From NCBI GenBank assembly GCA_019009955.1, contig CM032230.1, positions 123,432,501 to 123,496,500 on the forward strand: a stretch of DNA of 64,000 nucleotides, read 5' to 3'. The notes beneath the pieces are model-generated. The model had not been told where the DNA came from. It saw only the letters and a program-made list of their open reading frames with translations, and searched no databases. The translations under genes and the position numbers were made by a program. The DNA comes from Riptortus pedestris. Its lineage: Eukaryota > Arthropoda > Insecta > Hemiptera > Alydidae. Shown here piece after piece: positions 1 to 12,663 of this stretch; position 1 is the first letter of the stretch, and every line of letters begins with the position of its first letter.

Positions 1-55
1 TGAATTTATTAAACGTAATAATGTTCTCCTTTGCCCACGCGGGAATCGAACTTAA
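1..55 (-). repeat. tRNA-derived SINE fragment (cut by window edge)
   Basis: Contains the reverse-strand B-box region (gcgggaatcgaactt) and the neighbouring tract ending in 'ctcctttgcccacgc'. These match the better SINE copies at 35008-35235 and 49352-49545. The element runs off the left edge of the window. Confidence 0.55.
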
Positions 56-1621
56 TTTCAAATGTATTCATGAATATTAAAGCACACTCACATCTCCATG
101 TGTAATAACTACCCCTGCTATATTATAATTAAAGGGATGGCTGAGATTTTTTTAGCTAAATACCCCTGAATAAAAGTCCTACATCTACTACGGCTTTCAG
201 AATAATAACACAACGCCCGAGTTATATGAAGTGCACGTCAAATAAATTTTAAAAAATGGACAAATTTTCCTCCCTTGCTGAATATTAATGTTCTTTTCCA
301 CTTCCAGTTTTATCAAATTAGACTTTCATTTTTTATTTTATTTTTTATTCTCTGCATATTTTTCACTTATTAAAATTCTAGTAAAGCTAACCGAGACGAC
401 TTTAACAGGTCAGTACACTTTTAGCAGACTATCTTTCAGGAAAATCAGCAAGTGAGGTTGCTTTGAAAAGTCAGTCACGCATGGTCAGTGTAAACGAAGC
501 AGAACACATTACTGATCTGACATCATATGTTCTCTATTACCTTATAATGAGATGCCTGTGAGTCAGGACTTGGAATTTAACCAGAGCATGAGGTGATTAG
601 TTTATCAGTTGCTCGGACTTCAAATTCCATAAGCAGGAGATTGGGTTTGCAGAAAACAAACTGAAACATTGCAGTGTTGGTTAAGTTTCGAGAGGTTTAA
701 TAATACTAATTATATCGCAACAATTTTCAACTCATAATATTTCGGGTATTTTGAACGTTTCAAATTCCTCTTCCTCTTACCAAGTACGATGAAAACAATA
801 CGTTTATTTTCTTTGAAATAACATTCTTCATGATATTGTGACTCATTATATGTGACATGAGTAGAAGTGGGTGTTATCGAAGAGTAAAAACTAAAATAAA
901 ACACATATGTATCGGTTAACATTAGAGATAGATAAAAAAAAAAGTCTGTAATTTGAACAATTAAATGAATATCAAAATAATATTTTTTTGAGTTTACCCC
1001 ATAATTTTGACTTGCTGTTATTTTACACTAGGGTTGAATTAGATTTATTTTCCGAGGAAATATAAAGCTTGGATTAACCTATGTGCGATCATCCCTTCAT
1101 AAATAATAGCTAAGGTTTTCCTTGTTGTGGATTCAAATAATAACGGTTTCCTTTGGAAACATAATTAATGTGATTCCAAATAATTCCTTACTCATAATGG
1201 CATACATAACGCTCTTGTTGACTAAATTCAGTCCCTAAATAAATATACATAAAATTTCTCAATTTGCTTCAGACATTCTCATGGGACACTGTGATCCACG
1301 CTCTCTTTGGCAAATGGAAGTAAATTTAAGTCAGCTATTTTTGTTATTATTCTGCTTTGCATTTTGTTCAATAAAAACCAATATTAAAAGTTATTCAAAC
1401 ATGAGTTTTGGCAACTGAGTATACCCTCACAACTGATGGTGTTAGTAAAGTATAAAATAGATCACATTGACAAGTTCATATCATTGATATATACATAAAA
1501 CATTTCAGAATTATGTTGAGGCACTCTTGTGGAACACTGATAAATTCTATTTGTTTAGTGGCCTAACCACTGAGCTGTTTTTGAGCGACTGAGTAACAAA
1601 CAGGCAGACAGAGAAATACAA
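56..1621. other. AT-rich stretch, nothing recognised
   Basis: No long open frame, inverted-repeat element or tandem array was recognised. The open frames here (for example 710-922 minus) are short and low in complexity, and resemble no family I know. Confidence 0.5.
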
Positions 1622-1735
1622 TTTTTAGCAGATTTCCCTTAAGGGAAATCAGCTTTGAGGTCGTACTCATGACGCGGTTTTCGAAAATTTTCTTAAAATG
1701 TCCATCGATCCTACCCAGGAGATGACGAAAATGAG

Positions 1736-1796
<61 letters not shown>

Positions 1797-2225
1797 CTGT
1801 TAACGCTCTAGCGGTCGGAATTTTTGTTTGATCGTTACCAAGCTCGATATTTAAACGTTTTATGCAAAAAAAGACAGATCAAGATCGTTAATGGCTGAAA
1901 TCGGACCAGTGGGAGGGGGGATTTTTGAAAATTCAAATATCTCCGTTACCATACGTCGGATCAAAAAATTATATTAAACAAATCTTATTGTATATTAAAT
2001 TTACTATAAATATTGTTCTATACATTTATTCTCTATCTTGGATATTAACCGAGATATTTGCATTTTTATTAAATTTGGGCCGATAACGGACGACTGAGTT
2101 TCCCGCCATAAGCTAGTTCGGCCTTTTGCCGTAACTGTTCGGCTCTCGTATGGAGATTTCTCTATTGTATAACTTCACGTGGGAAATCCGCTTAGTTTAC
2201 GCAGCCCCTGCGTGACGGACTTTTT
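1622..2225 (+). mobile_element. HINE (non-autonomous Helentron-like) copy, subfamily A
   Basis: Full-length copy. The left end has TTTTTAGCAGATTTCCC within an intact 20-bp palindrome. Then come a (TA)n core at about 1743-1791, the CGCTCTAGCGGTCG block, a G-run at about 1908-1920 and the ATATCTCCGTTA block. The right end is GGGAAATCCGCTTAG, the hairpin ACGCAG-CCC-CTGCGT and GACGGACTTTTT. There is no coding capacity. Confidence 0.85.
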
Positions 2226-2336
2226 AATTTTGATTCCGTTGGTCTTAGTATGCTCTGAAATGTGAAAAAAAAATGTATCCCTGCCGAATCTGAATAAAAC
2301 ATGAGTCAAACAATAGAGATTTATTTATATAGATTA

Positions 2337-2560
2337 CTAGCTAAGGTACCCAGCGTTGCTCTGGAAAGCATTGCTGACTGAATAATGATGGTATTTTTAT
2401 AGCAAGGCTTCAATGTGTCAAAAATATAAGAACAACAATTGAGGGAATTTAATTTTTAATACAAATGGTTACACGACATTTTTCGACTTTCGGAGACATT
2501 TCGAATTAATTTCGCCAAAATCTAACCCTCACCCCTCCCATATAAGTCCTCCTATTAGGA
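2337..2560 (-). mobile_element. Helitron 3'-end fragment
   Basis: On the minus strand this ends ...GGGTACCTTAGCTAG. It matches the 3' end of the fuller Helitrons at 11349 and 60146: hairpin relic, spacer, terminal CTAG, then a following T. The hairpin is decayed and the element is truncated on its 5' side; the right limit is approximate. Confidence 0.65.
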
Positions 2561-2846
2561 TTTAAACTAAGGGAGAGACAGAGAAAATAATGTAAAATTA
2601 GGAACTCTGAGGGCCATTCCGGAATGCCGGATATTCGTTTAATTTATGCGTTTACAGGACTGATTTTTTTTTTTTTTTTTTAAATATGGAGGGAGTAAGT
2701 TCTATAATTAAGTAAAATCCTTTTGAACGAATGGAAATCGAACACAGGGGTCGTATTAATAATATGGATCTGCTTAATGTCAGTGTCATATCCGTAGTTA
2801 ACAGAGTTACGTTGTAACTGAAGGATCTCGTTAAATAAGTGCTTAC

Positions 2847-3036
2847 TGCAAGTGGTACTTTCTCCTTGCTAGAGGTTTGGCCCTCTGTCAACATCATGTA
2901 CTTTTCAAATAGGTTAGCTGAGCAGGTTGGTTCCACGATTTCCGGGCTACCGGCTTCCGCAAACATTTCCCTCCTCCCAGTCACATCCGGTATTCTACAG
3001 TACACAGACTGTCGGGGTTTATGCTCGCGGAGTGTA
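2847..3036 (-). CDS. Candidate protein-coding exon, unidentified
   Basis: On the minus strand an open frame of about 63 codons runs through a patch with clearly higher GC than its surroundings. It is bounded by a possible acceptor (ctgctggttAG, ending at 3037) and a possible donor (TTGCA|GTAAGC, donor at 2846-2845). The frame would enter with one nucleotide and leave in phase 0. The peptide includes VYCRIPDVTGRREMF and ANLFEKYMMLTEG and is not low complexity. I do not recognise the family. The frame reads past the donor through an AT-rich tail into a lysine run, which looks non-coding. It could equally be a fragment of an unrecognised mobile element. Confidence 0.3.
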
Positions 3037-3111
3037 CTAACCAGCAGAATCTGACCATCTCGTCACCATAAATAACGTCAGTTATGCTTTACTCACGAGT
3101 CAAAATATTTT

Positions 3112-3238
3112 TTTATTAGCAGATTTCTTGTAAAGGAAATCAGCTATTGGTGTCGTACTCATGTCGTGATTTTCGAAAAATTTCTTCCAATGTCCATCGA
3201 TCACACTACCCAGGAGATGACGAAAATGACGTCCTTTC

Positions 3239-3289
<51 letters not shown>

Positions 3290-3578
3290 AAAAACAAACA
3301 AAATAAGCTGCCCTCTTTCTGAGTGTACCTGTGTGGTCAGCCTCCTAATCTGCAAATTTCTTGGTCATAATGTTGTGTTTTTTAGGTTTGTTTAAATTTT
3401 AAATGAAAATTTGGAATATATTGAATGCGTGCAGATTAGGGGGGTATCTCAGGTGAGAGTGCAGCGTAACTTTATCATCTTTATTTTTTGTATAAATGGT
3501 GATTGACGATTCTTATCGATGATTTTAGGATAAGTGTCGATAACTCCTTCAAATCATCTTTTGTCAGCCCATGCTGAC

Positions 3579-3641
<63 letters not shown>

Positions 3642-4391
3642 GTCTGTTAACGCTCTAGCGGTCGAAATGTGTGTTTGATCGTTATCAAAATTGATATTTA
3701 ATAGTTTTATGTGAAAAGACTGATCAAGTTCGTTATGACTGAAATCATACGAAAGGGATGGGGGGGGGGTTACAAAGGGGAATTTACCAAATTAGAAATA
3801 TCACCAATACTAAAAGTAGTAGCGAAAAATTGTATGAAACCAAAGTTATTAAAAATTGAATGGACTATAAACGTTGTTCTATATATATTTTCTGTATCAT
3901 GTATATTAACCAAATATTGTTTTCATTGATCATTTACTTTGTGAGATATATGCGTATACGTTCTGTTGCCCCCCCCCCTCCAATCACTTTGTGTTCTTGG
4001 ATTACTAAAATTTCAGTGATTAGGATCAAAATACATACAAAACAGATACATTACAAATACAGATACATTATAAATTACAGCGCTAACTATAGTAAATAGT
4101 TTTCAATAAAATTAATATATCATATTCAGATATATTTCAGTAATCGTTTTTTCTTTACGGTCTAGAATATTCCTATCTATCTATTCGGCTGTGAGAAGTT
4201 GGCTGACATGTTTATTTACAATTCCGACTCTTTCCGTTGAAGAGATTATGAAAATGTTAATTGACTCATTTGAATAATTTTTCATTACCATTTGTTTTTA
4301 TTCGAATTAATATTCACGGAGGTGTGACCAGTATGTAGATTTATCTACGGTAAACCATCAAGTACTTTGTTCACGCAGAGACGGACATTTT
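3112..4391 (+). mobile_element. HINE copy, subfamily B, degraded and interrupted
   Basis: The left end (tattagcagatttcttg) has a damaged palindrome. A first (TA)n core ends near 3290. About 290 bp of unrelated sequence follows, then a second TA tract at about 3580-3636 and the CGCTCTAGCGGTCG block. The right end is decayed (a relic of 'cacgcag..gacggac' near 4378-4391). The unrelated segment is either an insertion or the junction of two copies. Confidence 0.6.
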
Positions 4392-5204
4392 TGTCCCTTG
4401 CCGACAGCCACTTCAGTTTTCGCGGGGAGTTAGGGTTTACTCCCAAATATAACTATCGGTCATAAAACCGTTTTCATTGTCTGCACTTTTGCATTTTGAA
4501 AATAGTCTGTTAAAGAAAATGTTTAGAAGTATAGAATCATCTGGTCCCTTCAACCGTGCCAAGGGTTCTCAAAGATCATTGTAAACAAATAACTACAATA
4601 TATACAGTCTGGAACAAGACAATTAAATGTCGATCTGCATTCACTCTAGAATACATTTTAAGAAAAGGTCAACACTCAAGAGAGTAAATTATATATTTAA
4701 GACAGAATTATAAGGATTAATATCGTGATTATGCAAGAGTCAACAATTATCTGGTCTTTCCACTCCTAAATGTCTCAATGTTGGACTCATTTTGGGGGGG
4801 GGGGGAGAAATGCAAATGTATTTATTAGAAGAAGACACTTTTGGGAAGTCTCCATTTAAAAATTTACCCTTAAACGCTTTGCTAATTTATTTTTTAATCT
4901 AACGCACAATAAAACTTCAAGAATAGTAAAATATTAGTACTTACTTATTACTAATAGTTGTGTCTCGCAGTTTCAGAATCCTTAGAAGTTAATTTGTAGG
5001 TTGCGCCTATAAAAAACAAAACAAAACAAAACAAAATTAATATTTTACGTGTATAATAAGAAAAATATTGATTATTATAAATAAGTATGCTAAAACAAAA
5101 TTCCTAATATAAAAAAAAAAGGTCGTTTCTAATTAAATCACTAATATTAAGTATACCCCAAAAAGAAACAATATAAAGATTAAGATATCCCGAATATTTG
5201 GAAT
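4392..5204. other. AT-rich stretch, nothing recognised
   Basis: Holds a G13-type run at about 4794-4805 and an (aaaac)n-like tract near 5010-5035. No gene or element could be assigned. Confidence 0.4.
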
Positions 5205-5430
5205 GGTCTAGGAGTCAGGTTAGCATCGTGAGTTAAGGCGTGGGTATAAATCTCACTTGGCAGTCCTAGAGTATTGAGTTCAATTCTCACTTGACAATAA
5301 GAATTTATTTATTGACGAACTCATTAAATAAAATCCTTAGCCCCAACCTGGATAGATAAGGGTGTACCTTTTGATAACTAGATTAGCTTTAATAGCATAG
5401 AGTAGACGTCGATAATTAACAAATCGCCAC
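5205..5430 (+). repeat. tRNA-derived SINE copy, diverged
   Basis: Begins with a tRNA-like head (caggttagcatcgtgagtta, A-box region) and a B-box-like 'gagttcaattctcac'. The shared SINE body follows: a tract like 'gacgaactcattaaataaa', then 'aacctggatagataagggtg' and 'gtagacgtcgataat'. It is clearly related to the copy at 14875-15070, with many substitutions. Confidence 0.65.
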
Positions 5431-5699
5431 CTTAATAACATTTATTTAACAAATAATATATTATGTAAGTGTATAAATATGTTGCATATTTATTATTACA
5501 TTATGTATAATGAATAAATAATATATTATTTACTTTTAAAAACTTAATAATTATTTATAACATTATGCAGAAAAAGTTGAGCAGTTCAAAGAGTTAGAAA
5601 GTTTTATATAATAAAACCCCTAGTATAAAATATACTTTAAAAATGACTACATAAAGAATATCATATCTCAAGAGATTTGGGCTAGATTTATAAGGATCA

Positions 5700-5820
5700 A
5701 TAAAAAGGCCGTGTCTTCTATTGTTTTAAATTTTATGCAGAGTGCACTTTCGGAGTCTGCGCTCCATCGTCAGTGCCTGCTGATTATAGCTGTGTAGCAA
5801 CCGCCGGGCAACCTTTGTTC
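5700..5820 (-). mobile_element. Penelope-like element (PLE) terminal fragment
   Basis: The minus strand carries a hammerhead-like core followed by CTCTGCATAAAATTTAAAA. This resembles the sequence after the ribozyme-like motif at 23876-23914. PLE terminal repeats (pLTRs) are known to carry hammerhead motifs; assigning this piece to a PLE is inference from that motif and the shared flank. Confidence 0.5.
5737..5778 (-). ncRNA. Hammerhead-ribozyme-like motif
   Basis: Reading the minus strand: CTGACGA at 5773-5767, then a GGAG/CTCC stem II with a six-base loop, then GAAA at 5751-5748, then GTGCACTCTGC. Partner stem I bases lie before the core (GCAGGCA). The cleavage position is imperfect, so activity is doubtful. 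Confidence 0.45.
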
Positions 5821-5897
5821 TTGGGCTAAATTTGTTCTAATGTACTAGCAGGTAAATCCAATCTTCAACATAATACCAATTATTTTATTTAGATAAT

Positions 5898-6107
5898 TTA
5901 AATTATTACGATTACACTACTTATTATATAATGAGTAATGGTGGTGGTAACATTTTTTTTGCTGGAAGACGAGATGCAACCACGTAACGCTGAGGTTATG
6001 TGGTCTCCATATGTTTCTTCAACCACCTGTATACTTGCCTTTAGCAGTTGAGTTTTTCCAGTTCCCAAATATATATCTTCTTTGGTTGACGGTGGTTGAT
6101 TACTCAA
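5898..6107 (-). pseudogene. Possible P-loop helicase remnant
   Basis: The 69-residue frame contains LGTGKTQLLKASIQVVEETYG. GTGKT followed by a leucine/lysine-rich helix is a Walker A-like pattern, as in PIF1-type helicases, which are the helicase part of Helitron and Helentron proteins. No Walker B motif or downstream helicase motif follows, and the rest of the frame is low complexity. If genuine, it is a short decayed piece of an autonomous element. A chance match to a five-residue motif is a serious alternative. Confidence 0.2.
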
Positions 6108-6599
6108 TCAAAAAAGATGGATCATGAAACCATGAAGTAGAAGAAGATTAGAGATTTTCAAGGTCTTCAGGTCCCCGCAAAAAAATGTATTGAGTATAAA
6201 TACGTAATTAAGAAAATAATGACCTGGCAATCAGCAAACCGATGTTACAAATTACGCAAAAAATACCAATTAAAAACAAAGACGTTTCTCATTACCACGA
6301 GATACGACCGATAAGTGTTATATACAATTTCAAATAATAATATACGTCGTGCACCGCGTATGTATAGATTTATTTTATTTATTTAAGGAATATGCATCTG
6401 CAACAATTGGCGATTAGTATAATACATGCTGTGAATATACACGGGCAGGTCAACCGCTGTAGTAAACTGACTTCTTTATTTAAAAATAAAAAGTGAAAAA
6501 TGTGCATAGAAAGCAGAGCGTTCATGGAATAAATACTGCGTATAAAATACAGAGTGAGCAATGAATACCATTATTCAATTGAACAACTGAATTTTTGCA

Positions 6600-6740
6600 G
6601 TTGAGGTTAGCGATGCAAGCTATAGACTTGCAACTAATACTCATTTTACAACTAGTCGTAGGTTCGGTTCCCAAGGAATTTAATAACCGACAAACTTACA
6701 AAGTAATATTAGTCTAATATTGGCTACCGAAGAGTTGTAA
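6600..6740 (+). repeat. Possible tRNA-like SINE relic
   Basis: Has 'gaggttagcgatgcaagc' (A-box-like) and, about 55 bp downstream, 'gtaggttcggttccc' (B-box-like). Spacing and order suit a Pol III promoter. The sequence is not closely similar to the main SINE family. Confidence 0.3.
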
Positions 6741-6744
6741 CTTG

Positions 6745-8580
6745 AAGACAATCCTTTTAAATTAATCACAGTATCATAAAGTGAAAGTCAGTAACTAACA
6801 TATTGCCTTATAAAATATGTGGCATGTATAAATCTTTAAAACATTTTACGAATCACACAATTAATACCGCGTGATAACAAGTACTAATTTAAAAGACAGT
6901 TAAAGACTCATATTCCCGCATGGCCTATCAGTTCCGATATTTTATTTTAAAAACACCTAATTTATTAAAAGGAATCGCCTATGATATACTTAAGCTGAGA
7001 GAGGAAAAGGTAATATAATATTAGTATTACATAATTATGTTATTGGTTATTTAATTGTATTCCTTAATCGCTCTCATTTAATCTTTTTTTTTTTTTTGTC
7101 AACTTTAATTTTTATCTTCTTATTTACATTTTTAATATGTATTTATATTATTATATAAAAATTGTTAAATGTTTTGACAAAATGCACATATAATGCGAAT
7201 ATGCTTGGGATGTGCAGAAAATAAAATCCCTCCACATAGGGTTACTACGTAGAGGAAATACGTAAAAAACAGGTACTAATTTAAAAGAATTTTTTCCCCA
7301 AATTATGGTCAGCTGATTGTATTTTTCATTTTATACTTCAATAGTACTGTGAGGGATTTTTTTTTAACTCTTTTTCATTATAAGAATGAATACCATATTT
7401 ATTATTAAAGTTATGAACTCATAAATAGCCCTTCAGCAAATGTAATAAAAAGTCAACCAACTCCTAGGGTCAAGGCTTAAAATGAGTCTGACAAACTTTC
7501 GTGTGTGTGTGAATGTTGAATTTTTGACAAAATTATCAACAATAATAGTGAAGATCGTCTTACATTCTGACTCGCGATATTATTATTATTATTTATTAAC
7601 GTTCACTATTTGGAACTCAGACTAACTCGCGATATTATTATACATACATTTGTATGTATATTGAGATTTAGGCAAACTCATGGTAAATATGAAAACATTA
7701 TTTGCACTTTTCTTAATTCTGTATATGATGGAGTTACGTAACTTGTGCTTTCGTGTAGTTCATACGAACGTATTTGTCCTTTAGAAAAAGAGAAAAATAC
7801 CTGGGTCATTTAAAGTTTTATTAAAAAAAGAAATAAATAAAACACAGAGTTGGTCAACACAAGGCTTAAGTTCGTCTTACGTGGGAGTGAAACAACTCCG
7901 AAACAAATTTCATACAATAAATGAAAATAATACCGCGAGTAGAAATGAAAGACGTTCTTCACTATTATTTTTGAGAATTAGACTGAAAACATTTTACTTT
8001 GTCCATTTATATAAAACGTCCAACCTACAGCACTCAAATATGATGAATGGAATTGTTAAGAGACTTCCCAGTTTGATTTTTCAATTCAACGAACCTTTTG
8101 AATCAGTCGCCCCATCTTTTATGATGAATAAGAACGGAATACTCTGCCGGTAAAAAAATAGAATGTAACCAAATGGTTTCCAGGAATATAAAGTTCATAA
8201 CTGTATAGATATGCAAATGAGAGATATATTTTCGTATTTAAATAAAAAATGAACAATAGCTGTCCCCAAGACATTTTTAAAAAAGTATTTCAATGGTAAA
8301 AATTATGAATAATGATGCCAGTCGAACAAAAAAAAAAAAAAAACTTCCTCTCAAAAATATATTTCAATACCTTATAAAAAAATGTCTGATGTAGACACTA
8401 AGTGACTTCCAACAAAACTAAAATGTACATGCTTTTCTGTACCATCATTTGAAACATTCCGTGCCATAGAATGACTCGAATCAACAAGATGTCATTCAAC
8501 ATAATTTATAAGTCATTTTTTTATAAACTAGAGGTCCAATGAAAATTGCCAGCATTTCTCATAGGTACTGATAAATTAGT
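6745..8580. other. AT-rich stretch; one SINE tail fragment
   Basis: At about 7575-7628 there is a reverse-strand SINE tail (attattattatttattaacg, then 'actatttggaactcagactaa'). The rest holds homopolymer runs and short open frames (for example 7881-8153 plus) without recognisable features. Confidence 0.4.
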
Positions 8581-8581
8581 G

Positions 8582-8730
8582 ATTTTAGCAGATTTCCTTT
8601 AAGGGAAATTAGCTAATTTCTATAGCTATAGAGGTTAAACTCCTGACGCCATTTTCTCAAACGTCCATCGATTCTACTTAGTAGATACGATTATATGTAT
8701 TTTTGTCTGTTACCGCTCTAGCCGACGCCG
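8582..8730 (+). mobile_element. HINE 5'-end fragment abutting a full copy
   Basis: Carries the palindromic end (ttttagcagatttccttt...), the mid-left block and 'tgtctgttaccgctctagc', then stops exactly where the next copy's TTTTTAGCAG begins. The TA core is reduced to a few bases. Confidence 0.7.
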
Positions 8731-9311
8731 TTTTTAGCAGATTTCCATTAAGGGAAATCAGCCATTGAGGTCGTACTCATGACGGCATTTTCAAAAGTTT
8801 TCTTCAAATGTCCATCACTCCTACCCAGAAGATGACGAAAATGAGTTCTGTCCAAAATTATATATATGTATATATGTCTGTTAACGCTCTAGCAATGTTT
8901 GCTTGATCGTTACCAAACTCGATATTTTAACGTTTTATGTAAAAGTAAAGATCATGTTCGCTAACGGTTGAAATCGCATCCGTGAGAGGGGGGGAGTTTA
9001 GAAGGGGGATTTCAAAAATTGGAAATATCTCCGTTACTATAAGTCGGATCGAAAAATTGTATAGAACCAATCTTATTGCAAATTAAAATTACTATTAATA
9101 TGGTTATATACTTTTATTCTCTATCTTGAATATTAACCGAGATATTTGCATTAATATTGTGAGATGAGATCGGCTAACTTAGGTCCTAATCGTGGGTTTC
9201 CGGCAAAAACTAGTTCGGCGGTTTCCGTAACTGTTTTTCTCTCGTGAAATGTTTATATTTTAAAACTTCACGTGGGAAATCTGCTTAGTTTACGCTACCC
9301 CTGGACTTTTT
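8731..9311 (+). mobile_element. HINE copy, subfamily A
   Basis: Near full-length copy with a palindromic left end, a very short TA core (8860-8880), a G-run near 8990 and the right end GGGAAATCTGCTTAG. Its 3' hairpin is disrupted (TTTACGCTACCCCTGGAC): the second hairpin arm has lost CGTGACG. Confidence 0.8.
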
Positions 9312-10121
9312 GTTAAATTGTTTCCATACTAAAAAAATAAAGATCAAGTTTGTTAATGGCAGAAAACGAACAAGTGGAAAGGAGAGTTCACAGGGGGAAA
9401 TGTCGAAAACTCAATATATCTATCTCCGTTATTACAAGTCGGATGGAAAAAAAAAAAAAATTGGAACTAATTTTATTGTGAATATTATTTACTACAAATG
9501 CTGTTATACCTATACATTTTTCACTATCTTAATTATTAACGAAGATATTTGCATTTTTTTTTTAATTTTTAGCCTCCTAGTAGCATATTAATAATAAGCT
9601 GTTATATCATGAAACGCTTTATGCGATGCTTAAATACCAAATATTGTTTTCATTGAACACTTACCTGGTGAGACACATGGAAATACGTAGAGCAATATCT
9701 TCATCAATTTATATTCTGTGTTCTTGACTCAAAAACGTTTAATTGATCTATTTGATAATCGATATTTAACACTAAAGTTCACAGTTTTTAATGGCAGTAG
9801 TTGGACCAGAAATAGAGGGGGGGGGGATTTCCTAATTCAAAATATCTCGGTTTTTATGAGTTGGATCGTAAACGTTTTTAGTACCGATTTTCTTAAGCTA
9901 ATAATGTTCTATAATTATTGTTCTTTACATTTTTCTTAGCTCAAATATTAAGTGAGTTATTTGTACATTCTTCTTTTCAGCCTTTAGTAAACCCACATTT
10001 CAACTTATCCGAGTTTTACTTAGAAATAGCAATTATATGATGAGAGGAGATCTATAGTGTGTCATACCATCACGTGGGAAATCTGCTTAGTTTACTCACC
10101 TCCTGCGTGACGACCGTTTTA
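9312..10121 (+). mobile_element. HINE copy, subfamily D, lacking its 5' end
   Basis: Starts directly after the preceding copy, inside the internal module (aaagatcaagtttgttaatgg). It contains two diverged modules, with G-runs or G-rich blocks near 9380 and 9816-9829, and ends at GGGAAATCTGCTTAG and a degenerate hairpin (ACTCACCTCCTGCGT). It may have arisen with the upstream copy as a tandem. Confidence 0.65.
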
Positions 10122-10225
10122 TATTCGTACCTCTAAACCTTCGAGATTTCGATTCAAGGAACAGGTGCCCAACTTGACGTTACAAAAGTCTTAAATGAGG
10201 AATTTGAACATAATAATGCCAGACT

Positions 10226-10899
10226 CTTAGCAGATTTCCTTTAAGGGAAATCAGCTATTGAGGTTGTACACATGACACTGTTTTCGACAAATTTCTTCAA
10301 ATGTTCATCGACCCTACACATTAGATGACGAAAATGAGGACCGTTCAAAATTATCTATATATATTTATATATCTATCTATATATATATATATATATATAG
10401 ATATAGATATATTTGTCTGTTAATGCTCTAGCGGTCGCAATTTTGGTTTGATCGTTATCAAACTCGGAATTTAATCGTTTTATGTAAAAAGAAAGATCGT
10501 TAATGGCTGAAATCGGACCAGTGGGAGGGGGGGGGTTAGAGGGAGGATTTTTGAAAATTCAAAATATCTCCGTTATTATGCATCGAATAGAAAAATTGTA
10601 TAGAATTAATCTTATTGCAAAATAAATTTACTATAAATATTGTTCTGTACATTTATTCTGTATCTTGAATATTAACCGAGATATTTGCATTTGTATTCTG
10701 TGCGTGGTCAGCAGGAGACGGCTATGTTCGGTACTATCCGCCTAGAGCTCTGGCGGGCGTTTACGTGAACTATTCGTCCCTCGTGAATATGTTTAGAGAT
10801 CCCTTACTACTACAGATGTTATTGGGCAGATTTCTCGACTTTAAAACTTCACGTGGAAAATCTGCTTAGTTTACGCAGCCCCTGCGTGACGGACTTTTT
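10226..10899 (+). mobile_element. HINE copy, subfamily C
   Basis: Palindromic left end, TA/GATA-rich core at about 10355-10412, G-run at about 10527-10540 and an intact 3' hairpin with GACGGACTTTTTT. The segment before the 3' end (cggctatgttcgg, then 'gagctctggcgg') is the subfamily C signature, also seen at 24536, 48683, 50353 and 43969. Confidence 0.85.
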
Positions 10900-11348
10900 T
10901 GAGTTAGGGAAGTTATGTTTGGACGTCACGTCGAAACTAGTCAAAATGTATAATTCCGTTGTGATCTCCTAAACCAACATTTTAGCGACACATCTAGGTT
11001 ATGATTAATTATCTTGACTAGCTCTCACAAAATTTTAAATAATAAACTCGAAGTTATTTCCTTGCAATCGGAAGTGATTATTCCACAGGTAGATTGAATG
11101 AAAGAACCAAACACCCACAATAAACATTTATTAAAGCCATAAAGCGCTATTGATGCATCATCAAGGTGCGTCAAAGGCTACGATGTTATGTTGGCTGGAG
11201 TACAATAAATTGAACAACTATTTTTAAAATAATTGGGTATGTTTACGGATTCCTTAAAGAAAACATTCATAATTTCTTCCGTCTCGTACCTATATTGTAG
11301 ATCTTCCCAGTAGAGTATCACTACTAACTACTTACAAGATTATACATA

Positions 11349-12616
11349 CTAGCTCAGATACCCGGCTTCGCTCGGGAATTCATTTGAGGCTGAATGGTGA
11401 TGGTATTTTTTTGGCAAGGCTTTACTTTGCACAATATTTTGAAATTTACCCGTCCCAGTGTTTATGGTAGTTTGTGTGGATTTGTTAATAATAAAATTAA
11501 TTTTTTATGTAAGACTGCACTGTCCTCCATATTGTCATATTTCCCGTTTTCTGTTCATTATGCATAGATTTGAATTATTAAGGACAAAATATTAACTTAC
11601 ATTTGAATTAATTTTTCCAGGTGTGGTACCTGATAGTTCATATTGAAAAGAATTTCTCTAAATAACAAAATAAACAACTTTTATTATGTGCATATTTGCC
11701 GAAACCCGAATAGGAAACGAGATATCACTATTTTTAATTTCAGGCCTACCTTATAACCCCCACTCCTGCCCGTCTCTGAAAATGTTAGTATTACTTATTA
11801 TAAGGAAGGCGTTAGTGCTAATTCACATACCGAGTTTGGTTTAGTTCGGTTGAGTTTTTTGTGCCAAATAAAATTGTTGACTCCTGCTATAATTTTTAGA
11901 GTATAACGCCCTTATACTTCGGTATACGACGATAGTGTATATAACAAAAGTTTCTCTAAATAACAAAATAAACAACTTTTGTTATGTGCATATTTGCCGA
12001 AACTCCAATAGGAAACGAAATATCACTATTTTTAATTTCAGGCCTACCCTATAACCCCCACTGCTGTCCGTCTCTGCAAATGTTAGTATTACTTATTATA
12101 AGGAAGGCGTTAGTGCTAATTCACATACCGAGTTTGGTTTAGTTCGGTTGAGTTTTTTGTGCCAAATAAAATTGTTGACTTCCGCAGTAGTTTTTAACGT
12201 ATAACTCATTTAAACTTAGGTATATAAAGTGTACCTTCTGTTATAGTTACTCTAAATAACAAAATAAACAACTTTTGTTATGTTCATATTTGCCGAAAAA
12301 CCAATAGGAAACGAAATATCCCTATTTTTAATTTCTGGCTTCCTTTATAACCCCCACTCCAGTTCGTCTCAGAGAAAATTAATATAGCCTAAAGTCTAAG
12401 ATGGGCAAGTAGTACTATACATACCAAGTTTCATAAAATTCGATTCAGCCATTTATGCGTGAAAAGGTAACAAACAAACAAAGAAATAAACAAACAAACA
12501 GACAACAAAGAAACAAAATGCAGTTATGGTGTCTATGACATGTGAAACGAAAAGTTATCGTGAAATTTCGCGAAAAAAATCAATGTACAGACCGAGGTTA
12601 CAATTTTATATATATT

Positions 12617-12663
<47 letters not shown>

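Noticed and set aside
1629..1648. GATTTCCCTTAAGGGAAATC palindrome as an operator or terminator
   Set aside because: It recurs at the same place in every HINE copy, so it is part of the element end and not a local regulatory site.
2195..2225. ACGCAG-CCC-CTGCGT hairpin followed by T's as a rho-independent-type terminator
   Set aside because: Present in dozens of copies as the 3' end of the transposon, in a eukaryotic context.
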